This document shows positions 46,444 through 54,487 of a stretch of 64,000 bases of DNA, one piece after another. The notes beneath the pieces are model-generated. The model was not told where the DNA came from. It did not search any database and saw only the letters and a program-made list of their open reading frames with translations. The stretch is from the NCBI RefSeq assembly GCF_902459705.1, contig NZ_CABPRU010000007.1, positions 62,001 through 126,000 of the forward strand, written 5' to 3'. Source of the stretch: Pandoraea terrigena. GTDB taxonomy: Bacteria > Pseudomonadota > Gammaproteobacteria > Burkholderiales > Burkholderiaceae. The translations under genes and the position numbers were made by a program. Within the stretch, counting starts at the first letter, position 1, and each line of letters begins with the position of its first letter.

Positions 46444-47676
46444 TCATGTACACCTGCTGACCAGCGTACCAGTCTCTCGGTCGTATACCTTGTCTAGGAT
46501 CGTACCGTTTAGGATACTCTGCACCGCTTCATCGACAATCGGTAGCGGCACCAGGAACCATTCGCGAGGTTTGACCGGCTTCCCGAAGCGGTCGAGGATC
46601 TCCAGATCAATTTGCGCGCTCGCGAAAATCCTATGGATCAGGTTTTCCACCTTGGTCCGATCGACGCCCGCGAGCTTGTAGGTGGTCACGACCTCCACCT
46701 TGGCGAGCAGGTATGTCGCATCGTTCTCTGCGTCGGCGATCCTCGTCTCAACCTTGCCCCCGGTTACGCCGATCTTGTGGATGACCTGGCGGTACGGCGC
46801 GATACGTGGATCGTTCGACAGCGAGCGCAGCACGTAGATGGTGCCGCTCTGTACGTCGTCGTCTTGCCATTCGCCGCTGAAAAGTGATCCCACAACTTTC
46901 TTGCGCAGACGACGCGGGGCATCGTCGCGGTATAGCGCTTTCTGGAACGAACGCTGCAACAGATCGCTTTCGGTCTCGTTGTCGTAGACGACACGAAGCC
47001 GCGCATCCGGTCGATCGGTAACGGACGTCTTGATTTCCTCGCCCATGTTGGCAATGTGGACAATCTGGCCGTTCAGGATGTAGAAGTCGCCTTGCTGAAT
47101 GCTCCCCAACTTAATTTCAGCGTCGTGAGCAAAAGGTAACGCTTCCCAGGTACCGTCCTTCAACCCCGACTTGGCCTCGTCGAACAGAGGCTTGAACGTC
47201 CCGAAATCGACGCACGGCGTACGGTCGGCGATTTGCTCGGCCGCCGCCTTTTCAGTGGCGGATCGGACATGCCGAAGCACGGTAATGTCGTCGTCGTCTT
47301 TTGCGTCGACACCAAGTTCCGCGAGCAGATCATCGTCGGCGAGTTGGTCCAGATTAGCCACGACTTCGGCCGCCGGCTGTGCGAGCAGGCCTTGGGTGTC
47401 CAATGTTGCGAGCAGTGCCAGCGCGGCCGTGTTGCGGCGTAGTTGATTCAGACGAACCGCGTAAAGGCGCTCAAAGATGTCCAAGCCTTCGCCGTGTCGA
47501 GGTACGTGCTCGTGCTGCTCGACGAAGCGCTGGATTTCCTCGAAACCGGCGATGATGCGTTCCTCCTGGGCCGTACGACCACCCGTTACCTCGACTTCAA
47601 CGGAGATGCCTAGCTGCTCAAGCAGGTCGTCGTCGGAGACATCGTCTTCTATCGGGCTTTTTTTACGCGTTGCCAT
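46444..47676 (-). CDS. GIY-YIG (T5orf172-type) nuclease, third gene of the MTase-helicase operon
   Basis: The C-terminal third of this 410-residue protein is a GIY-YIG domain: TIYVLRS (280-285), HKIGVT (300-305), catalytic Arg312 and metal-binding Glu344 in KVENLIHRIF, matching the T5orf172 subgroup. The N-terminal two thirds are helical and acidic; the motif DDDLLEQLG (16-23) recurs as DDDLLAELG (114-122). The start at 47676 has a strong AGGAAGGAAGG ribosome site and overlaps the helicase gene by 14 bases. It probably supplies DNA cleavage for the operon. Confidence 0.88.
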   Translation of the reverse strand: MATRKKSPIEDDVSDDDLLEQLGISVEVEVTGGRTAQEERIIAGFEEIQRFVEQHEHVPRHGEGLDIFERLYAVRLNQLRRNTAALALLATLDTQGLLAQPAAEVVANLDQLADDDLLAELGVDAKDDDDITVLRHVRSATEKAAAEQIADRTPCVDFGTFKPLFDEAKSGLKDGTWEALPFAHDAEIKLGSIQQGDFYILNGQIVHIANMGEEIKTSVTDRPDARLRVVYDNETESDLLQRSFQKALYRDDAPRRLRKKVVGSLFSGEWQDDDVQSGTIYVLRSLSNDPRIAPYRQVIHKIGVTGGKVETRIADAENDATYLLAKVEVVTTYKLAGVDRTKVENLIHRIFASAQIDLEILDRFGKPVKPREWFLVPLPIVDEAVQSILNGTILDKVYDRETGTLVSRCT

Positions 47677-49777
47677 TGCCTTCCTTCCTCTTCTCGGAAG
47701 CCTTGAAGCGTGTGAGAACCGCGATGCCCTCGGCCATGCGCTTCTCCCACGGATCGGCGGCGTTGATTTCCGGCAGACGATTGCGATCACGCTTGAACTC
47801 AACGGCTCGTTTCGCCAGTTCACGCGCCTCTTCGATAGGGATGTTGATCTTGCGCGCCGCGATCACGGCTTGCACTTGCTTCAAGGTTTTCTCGTCCATC
47901 GCCTTCGCGAGAATCGCGTAGGCTGTGTCGAACGGGTTGATCCGATCGATCAGATCGATGTCTAGTTCCTTGACGCTCATCGCAAACTGCTTGACCCCTT
48001 CAATAAGGGCAAGGTTTGCTTTGGGCGTACCGTCGTTGGCCCCGCCGGTTGCTTCGTCGGTGACCAGCATTTCGACCTGCTTGGCCTTTTGCGTGAAGGC
48101 TAGCGCGGCGACCGCGTATTGGCGCACGGCCTCCTGATCGTCCTCCTCCAGGTGCGGATACTTCTCGCGCACAATCTTGCCCATTTGAAGGATCGTAAGT
48201 TCTTCAGGGATCGTGTTGTCGTGGTCGAACAACCCGCGCTCGAGCGTTTTGCTGTTCTGCACGAACGAGGCGAGCACTTCGTTGATGTCCTCGCGGCAGA
48301 TGCGCGCCGCTTCCTCGGACTTCGGTTCGACCAGACCCTTGACCTCGACGTGCACACGCCCGTCGTCGTGGTTCACGCCGATGTTGAGTTGGCCTTGCTT
48401 GTAGCCGTCGGGGCCGTAGTCGAAGCCGGGTTGCTCGCCAGCATTCTTGGGAGTGAACTCGAAGCGCGGTGCCAAGACTTGCTCCATGAGCAGACTTGCA
48501 GCGATCGCCTTCAAGGTGTCGTTGATCGCGTCGGCCACCATGTCCTCGGACGCGTCCGGTTCCGCGATTAGGTTCGTGAAGCGCGCGCTTTCCTTGCCTG
48601 GCGCGTCGCGGGTGGCGCGACCGATGATCTGAACGATTTCCGTTAGGCTGTTGCGGTAGCCAATGGTCAGCGCGTGCTCGCACCAGATCCAGTCGAAGCC
48701 TTCCTTCGCCATGCCGAGCGCTATGATTATGTCGACGTGGTCGCTGTTGTTCTTCTGCTTCGGGTCTTTCAGTGCCGACAGGACAGCGGAGCGGACGTCA
48801 CCGTCATCCACCAGGTCGGCAATCTTGATCACGCGGCCCTCGGGCAACTCGACAAGATGAAAGCCGGTTTGGGGATCGGTACCTTTCCAGGTGCCGAGAC
48901 CGTCCATGATCCCCTCAACCTCTTTGTGCTTTTGCTTCAGGCTTTCGCGCGCGTTGACGTTCGGGATGTGCACGATCGTCTTCAACGACGGATCAAGTAC
49001 CCGCATGACCGCATCGAGGTACTGGCCGGTGTAGAAATAGTAGCCGATGTCAAGCGATTTCAGGTACTCGTAGCCATTCAACTGCTCGTAATAGGTGTAC
49101 GTCACCGTGTCGAAGCGCGCTTCGTCGTCCGGTGCCAGCACAGCCTCGGCATCGCCACGGAAGTACGAGCCAGTCATCGCGACCATGTGCACCTTGTTCC
49201 GCTGAATCAACTCGGTCAACTGCCGGCCAAGGATGTTATTTTGATCACTGCTGACGTGGTGGAACTCATCCACCGCGATCAAACGATCGTCGAACGCGGT
49301 CGGCCCCAGTTCCTGGTAGGCAAAACGGAACGTGGCGTGCGTACAGACCAGTATCTTGTCGTCGCTGGCAAGGAACTCGCCGACGGCCTTAACCTTGGAC
49401 GGAGCCACCTTCACGTCGTCCGTACCAGGTGCGTTGCACAAATTCCACTGCGGCTTTACCACCCAATCGCTAAAGAATCCGTACTGGGACAGCGGTTCGT
49501 CGGCAAAACTGCCACCGATCGAGCGCTCGGGTACCACGATCAGCGCTTGTTTGACGCCCTGGTTCATCAGCTTGTCGAGTGCGATGAACATCAACGCACG
49601 TGATTTACCGGAGGCTGGCGGCGACTTGATTAACAGGTATTGCTCGCCCCGTTTGGCGTAGGCACGTTCCTGCATCGGGCGCATGCCCAATGCGTTCGAT
49701 TTGCTGGACGCCCCCGTTCGATCCGTCTTGATCGAGACGGTTGGGATGGAATAACGCTTGGTCTCTTCAGTGCTCAT
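47663..49777 (-). CDS. DEAD/DEAH-box (SF2) helicase of the MTase-helicase-nuclease operon
   Basis: This 704-residue SF2 helicase of the restriction-enzyme type III/I R-subunit style has motif I SPPASGKSR (Lys58), motif II VDEFHH (170-174), motif III-like AMTGSYFRGD and motif VI QIIGRATRDAPGKE. No nuclease motif is seen in it, so cleavage must come from a partner. Its ATG overlaps the upstream methyltransferase stop by one base (TAATG) and its end overlaps the GIY-YIG start, so the three proteins are tightly coupled. Confidence 0.92.
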   Translation of the reverse strand: MSTEETKRYSIPTVSIKTDRTGASSKSNALGMRPMQERAYAKRGEQYLLIKSPPASGKSRALMFIALDKLMNQGVKQALIVVPERSIGGSFADEPLSQYGFFSDWVVKPQWNLCNAPGTDDVKVAPSKVKAVGEFLASDDKILVCTHATFRFAYQELGPTAFDDRLIAVDEFHHVSSDQNNILGRQLTELIQRNKVHMVAMTGSYFRGDAEAVLAPDDEARFDTVTYTYYEQLNGYEYLKSLDIGYYFYTGQYLDAVMRVLDPSLKTIVHIPNVNARESLKQKHKEVEGIMDGLGTWKGTDPQTGFHLVELPEGRVIKIADLVDDGDVRSAVLSALKDPKQKNNSDHVDIIIALGMAKEGFDWIWCEHALTIGYRNSLTEIVQIIGRATRDAPGKESARFTNLIAEPDASEDMVADAINDTLKAIAASLLMEQVLAPRFEFTPKNAGEQPGFDYGPDGYKQGQLNIGVNHDDGRVHVEVKGLVEPKSEEAARICREDINEVLASFVQNSKTLERGLFDHDNTIPEELTILQMGKIVREKYPHLEEDDQEAVRQYAVAALAFTQKAKQVEMLVTDEATGGANDGTPKANLALIEGVKQFAMSVKELDIDLIDRINPFDTAYAILAKAMDEKTLKQVQAVIAARKINIPIEEARELAKRAVEFKRDRNRLPEINAADPWEKRMAEGIAVLTRFKASEKRKEGNGNA

Positions 49778-52575
49778 TACGCGGTCTTCCGTGCTCGAAT
49801 GGTTTTCTTGGCCGGCTTCGCTTGTGCCGCCGTCATCTTTGTGTACAGATCGAACAGTTTTTCCAGACGCTCGGTATCGTTGCGGAATCGACGTCCGATG
49901 TAGATGCGTTCGAGCACCTCGTCGTTTCGCTCGTGCGCGCGACGCAAGTTCTCCGGCATCATTGCCGGGTCGTAGAGGTCCGCGATCGTTGCTGGGAAGT
50001 GTGCTTCACGCGCGAGCAAAATCTCTTCGGCGCACTTTGTTAGATCAACCTTGTTCTGCTCGGTTAGCGTCGGTACAGGGAACGTGTTCCAACCCAACGT
50101 GTTCGAGTACCGGAAATCCGTCTTCATCTTTCCGCAGACCGTACCGATCCATACAAGGTGCAACCGAGACGCAATGAGTGCCAAGTTCCAAAGAGGCGCA
50201 TCGTAGAGTGCGAATGCAAGATTGCTGGCGATAGTGCCCCGAGCCATATATCCGACGGGAAGGTATTCTCGCGATTCAGACGATACGCTCGGCACGATGA
50301 TTACCGTTTCGTTTCCCGATTGGCGCACTTCGCCGAAGCGGTATGGAACACCGGCAAGGTTTTTCGTGGTTGGCCTGTCCGATTGAGCTCTCTTTTCCCG
50401 CACGCAATCGAATCTGTTAGCTAGCCATGGGTTCATGCCTGCTTCGGCATAGTTCGCATCCTCGATCCAAATGCATCTTCGCTCGGTTCCACGAATATAT
50501 TCTTGAGACCCTATAAACGGGCGAATGAATCTACTGTCGACGTCATGTTGGTTCAATGCAGTTTCAGCTTCGTGACGCGTCAGCAACAAGTTACCGCCAT
50601 CATTTGGCATATTTCCGAATAACATCTCAGCCACGTCACCAAGTGGTGCTGTACGTGGTCCGACTATGATCTGTTGACTGGACACTAGGTACGCATTGAT
50701 GTGCTCCGTAGTCTTCACGGCCCCGGCCCCGTCGGCGCTTTCGCTGAAAAGCTGGCGATTGGCTTTAGGAGCCTTGGTAATGCCGACGATGACGACAGTT
50801 ACGCCTGCATTCTTACTCGCGAGATTTGCCCACTTGAAAGAAGTATGGGCAAATGCAATTTGATGTCCCGTCCCAAAAATGAGTGACCAGAGAGTCTCGA
50901 CTTGGCGGCCTTGGCAGATTGAGTTCGTTGCTACAAATGCCGAAACCGTCGGTGTCTTGGTGCCATAGTCAGCAGCCTTGGCAAACCAACCGGAAACGTA
51001 GTCGAGTGATTTCCAGTTCTTAACTCGGCCATCGAAAATGGCTTTGAGATCGGACTTTTGCTCGTCCGTTTGCCATTGACTTCCACGATACGGCGGATTG
51101 CCACAAATGTAGGTCTCGCCGCCTTCGTTTTCGAAGTCGATTTCAGGCTGCCCCAATGGGCTATTGAATAGACCGTCTGATAGAACCTTCACCCCGATGC
51201 CGGTCGGCGGGAACAACGCCAGCCAATCGAGTCGCAGCGCGTTGCCACTGGTAATCCAGTTCTCTGCTTCGAGCGGCAGGAACTCCTGCACCGCTTGCAT
51301 CTGTCCACGATATAAAACGTCGCACTGGTACTCGGCGATGATGAGTGCAAGCCGCGCAATCTCCGCAGGAAAACTGCGTAGTTCGATACCTCGGAAGTTG
51401 GTCAAGGGGATGCCCGATCGTAGATCGGGTTCTTCGCGAAGCCGATTTATTTCGGCTTCAATCGCGCGCATCTGTTTGTACGCGATGACCAAGAAGTTGC
51501 CCGAACCACACGCCGGATCGAACACGCGGATGCGCGCTATGCGCTTGCGCAGGTTCAGCAACTTCGCCTTGTTGTCGCCCGCGGCTTCCAGCTGTGTGCG
51601 CAGATCGTCGAGGAAGAGCGGGTTGAGCACCTTCAGAATGTTCGGCACGCTCGTGTAGTGCATGCCGAGCGCGCCACGCTCCTCGTCGTCGGCGACCGCC
51701 TGGATCATCGAGCCGAAGATGTCCGGATTGATTGCGTGCCAGTCCAGTTGGCCGGCGTGCAACAGATAGGTGCGGGCCATGCGCGTGAAGCGCGGTACGT
51801 TGTTGCCGCCGCCGAACAAGCCGCCGTTCACATAGGGGAAGACGTCAGCCCACCCTGGGATTTTCGCCTTTGCACGGGCACCGCTGTCCTTCGTCGGCAC
51901 GTTCATCGCGTGGAAGATCGTGCTGATCACCGCGCGGGTATTGCCCGACGCCGCATCACTCATGCGATCGACGGTCTGCGTGAATAGACCTCGACCATCG
52001 AAAATCCCGGTGTCTTCGGCGAAGAAACAGAAGATGAGGCGGGCCATGAAGTGATTCATGTCCTGTCGGCGCTCGTCCGTCGCCCAGTCCGGGTTTTCCT
52101 TCAGCAATTCCAGGTACAGTTTGTTCAGTCGGCCGGTTGCCCGAACGTCGATCGCGCTGTCCTTGATTTCCTTGATGGTCGAGATGCCCGCGAGCGGCAA
52201 GAAGAACCCGAAGTGCCCGGCAAACTTGGCGTATTCGCTTGCGATCGTTTCGCCGTTCGCCATTTCCTCAGCTTCGAGCGTTTCGCCGTCAGTCGCTAGG
52301 ATGAATTTGACCTTGCCCTTCAGGGTCTCTGGGCTCGCGCGTAGCGCGTTCAACGTCGAGTTGACCTGGCCGGGCGCACAGGTCGCAAGATGGATGTTGT
52401 TTCGTTGCAGCACGCCACCGGCAACATCAGATTTGTTGGTGTCGCCCTTGCGGAGTCGCGCGATCGTTGTTTCTTTGTTCCCGAAGGCCGCGAGGAATGC
52501 GTACGGGAACTCTGCAGCGTCAAATGGTGTTTCGCTCAGCTCGGAGACTGCGGCCTCGATTTCGACTGCGTTCAT
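49777..52575 (-). CDS. MmeI-like N6-adenine DNA methyltransferase
   Basis: This 932-residue class I SAM-dependent methyltransferase has motif I FDPACGSGNFL (352-362) and motif IV NPPY (493-496). The region before motif I (MHYTSVPNILKVLNPLFLDDL) and the C-terminal recognition-like half resemble MmeI-type IIL enzymes. The N-terminus (MNAVEIEAAVSELSETPFDA) shows no clear PD-(D/E)XK nuclease motif, unlike classic MmeI, which fits a split system with separate helicase and nuclease. The ATG at 52575 was preferred to an in-frame start 54 codons upstream because family members begin near it. Confidence 0.92.
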   Translation of the reverse strand: MNAVEIEAAVSELSETPFDAAEFPYAFLAAFGNKETTIARLRKGDTNKSDVAGGVLQRNNIHLATCAPGQVNSTLNALRASPETLKGKVKFILATDGETLEAEEMANGETIASEYAKFAGHFGFFLPLAGISTIKEIKDSAIDVRATGRLNKLYLELLKENPDWATDERRQDMNHFMARLIFCFFAEDTGIFDGRGLFTQTVDRMSDAASGNTRAVISTIFHAMNVPTKDSGARAKAKIPGWADVFPYVNGGLFGGGNNVPRFTRMARTYLLHAGQLDWHAINPDIFGSMIQAVADDEERGALGMHYTSVPNILKVLNPLFLDDLRTQLEAAGDNKAKLLNLRKRIARIRVFDPACGSGNFLVIAYKQMRAIEAEINRLREEPDLRSGIPLTNFRGIELRSFPAEIARLALIIAEYQCDVLYRGQMQAVQEFLPLEAENWITSGNALRLDWLALFPPTGIGVKVLSDGLFNSPLGQPEIDFENEGGETYICGNPPYRGSQWQTDEQKSDLKAIFDGRVKNWKSLDYVSGWFAKAADYGTKTPTVSAFVATNSICQGRQVETLWSLIFGTGHQIAFAHTSFKWANLASKNAGVTVVIVGITKAPKANRQLFSESADGAGAVKTTEHINAYLVSSQQIIVGPRTAPLGDVAEMLFGNMPNDGGNLLLTRHEAETALNQHDVDSRFIRPFIGSQEYIRGTERRCIWIEDANYAEAGMNPWLANRFDCVREKRAQSDRPTTKNLAGVPYRFGEVRQSGNETVIIVPSVSSESREYLPVGYMARGTIASNLAFALYDAPLWNLALIASRLHLVWIGTVCGKMKTDFRYSNTLGWNTFPVPTLTEQNKVDLTKCAEEILLAREAHFPATIADLYDPAMMPENLRRAHERNDEVLERIYIGRRFRNDTERLEKLFDLYTKMTAAQAKPAKKTIRARKTA

Positions 52576-53548
52576 GTGTCGTGGCGTATGGTGTGTTTTC
52601 CCTAGATTATGCCAAGTCTTAAGGAAAACTTGGAGGGCATTCCAATCCCGGTCGTGCCGGGTGTTCGCGTTGTAGGCGCGGTCGGCCACGGGAGTACGCA
52701 GAGCGCCGGGAACGTAGTGCCCGAGGTCGGGCGCCAAGGCGCAGCTGACCTACGAGTCCTCCTACTCATCCTACCTGGAAGCCGCGGTTCGACGACCGAA
52801 CATCGGAAAAACGCTGTCTGTAACGGCACCGAAGCGTTTCTGGAGCGTAGGGCAAAAACTCTCGCCCGTGCAGCGACTTTTCAATAGAGGAGAACTTTGA
52901 TGCCGCATGACTGCCTCGTTCGCAAAGACCATTGAACTCCTGGCTTACCGAGCCGATTAACGAAGATCTGTCGGCGCGGAAGACCGAATCCGCCGACATC
53001 GCCGATTACGGCAAGGTCGCACCGGACGCTCTGCGGTAGCGGAACCACGACGCTTGCTCTGGTTGAGCAAAAAAAAGAATATGCGGGGGTGGCGAGGCAT
53101 CCGGTCGGGCGCTTCTCGCTTCGCGGACGCTATTTCGTGTACTTGATAGGGACGGTGCCCACGACCTGGAACGAATCGTGGGCGGCGATGAGTTCGTCAA
53201 GTGTCTCTGTGCTGCGTTTGTCGGTGGGGCATCCAGTAGCAGATCAATCTGCATTCACAGGGCCGGCATTGGCTCAGTTGCAATTGCGCTGATCCTGGAA
53301 GTCGAATTCGCTCAACTTGACCCACCTATGCAAGCTCAGGAAAGTGATATGTGATTGAAAAAATCTGGAATCGCGTTTGGCGACGGCGAACTGCGTAGTT
53401 TCGGTAATCGGCGCACTAATCTGTATGCCAAAGGCGTTGGCGGAGCTAGTCAAGCGGCAGCCGCGCGGATTGTCGGCGTGCTCGAAAAGCCAACCAAGAT
53501 CGTTTCCTTCTCGGAAAATTACGTCCCCAGTGACCCTATACCCTATGG
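52576..53548. other. Unassigned 970-base region between two restriction-like operons
   Basis: Only short overlapping frames are present, and none has a recognisable domain. One strong AGAGGAGAA ribosome-like site (near 52885) leads to an 11-codon frame (ATG at 52899) that ends at once, which looks like a decayed gene start. The region probably contains the promoter of the MmeI-like operon, transcribed leftward, and gene debris. Confidence 0.4.
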
Positions 53549-54481
53549 CTAAAATCCTGACGCCTTTTTTCGCTTAACCACCAGCGAGGTGTGGAGCGAG
53601 CCTGGTGCAGCGCGTGCTGCAGACGAGGATAACGTCGTCGCTCTAGCGCGAACCTTTGTTCCGGTCTTTGCTTTCGTTGCTCGCTTTTTTACCGTTGCTA
53701 GGCCGGTTTGGCGAATGCTCGGGAATCCAAGTACAACGCCCAAACAGAGCAATCCAGAGTTCTTAGTTGTCGCCAAAGTACTTTTTCGGGCACTGGTGAC
53801 GTTGTCCCAGTCGCAGTTGCGCTGCATAGTGGCTACGCTGTGGAATCCCGTTGCCGAGTCAGTAGTCATGGCCGAGTGCAGGGCCGCCTGATGCTGCGCA
53901 ACTGACGCGTGGTCCGCGTAGCCAAACAAGCCAATAACACCACTGGTCTCGTAAGGATCATCGGGCCGCGTGAAGCAGCCAATCCCTTCCGGGCCCAGAA
54001 GCAAATCTTTGCAGTCGTTTTGACCTTCAAGTACCTTTGCCTCAACTGCGAATGCCAAGTTCAGTTCGGGGTCAGCTGGCATGAAGACTAGATCGGGACG
54101 CTTTGAATTGTTTCCAGTGGTTTTTTTTCCGGGGCGGAGAGCATCAGCTTGAACAACGGAAATCGCATCAGAGGGCACAAAGCCTCGCGGTGCCGTTGCG
54201 CGTTGCTGCGGGGAGCCTTTTCTTAGCAGCGCCTGTGCCTCCAACGCAATGTCGGCAGACAATGCCGTTTCCTTCACGCGAGGAGCACCGGTCTTTGTCT
54301 TGGAAAGGGTCCCTGTTTTCGTCAAGAACGTGGCCCAGTTGGGGCCGCTCAAGATATCGTGGGCAGCATGAGCAAGGCCCATGCACTCGCTTACAAACTT
54401 CCCGATCATGGCAGACCGGCGTTTGCTAGGGACGCAATTTTGAAGCGATGTCTGAAGGTCAACGAGCAATGGGTTGTGCAT
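53549..54481 (-). CDS. Putative PD-(D/E)XK endonuclease paired with the adjacent methyltransferase
   Basis: This 310-residue protein is of no family I can name. It carries the restriction-nuclease core: Pro129-Asp130 in SKRPDLVFM, then Glu147-Ala-Lys149 in LAFAVEAKVLEG, 17 residues apart and each at the end of a predicted beta strand, as in PD-(D/E)XK folds. The C-terminus is Lys/Ala/Ser-rich and basic. It begins 6 bases after the stop of the large methyltransferase gene, so the two form an operon, consistent with a two-gene restriction-modification unit. Confidence 0.72.
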   Translation of the reverse strand: MHNPLLVDLQTSLQNCVPSKRRSAMIGKFVSECMGLAHAAHDILSGPNWATFLTKTGTLSKTKTGAPRVKETALSADIALEAQALLRKGSPQQRATAPRGFVPSDAISVVQADALRPGKKTTGNNSKRPDLVFMPADPELNLAFAVEAKVLEGQNDCKDLLLGPEGIGCFTRPDDPYETSGVIGLFGYADHASVAQHQAALHSAMTTDSATGFHSVATMQRNCDWDNVTSARKSTLATTKNSGLLCLGVVLGFPSIRQTGLATVKKRATKAKTGTKVRARATTLSSSAARAAPGSLHTSLVVKRKKASGF

Positions 54482-54487
54482 CGCGCG

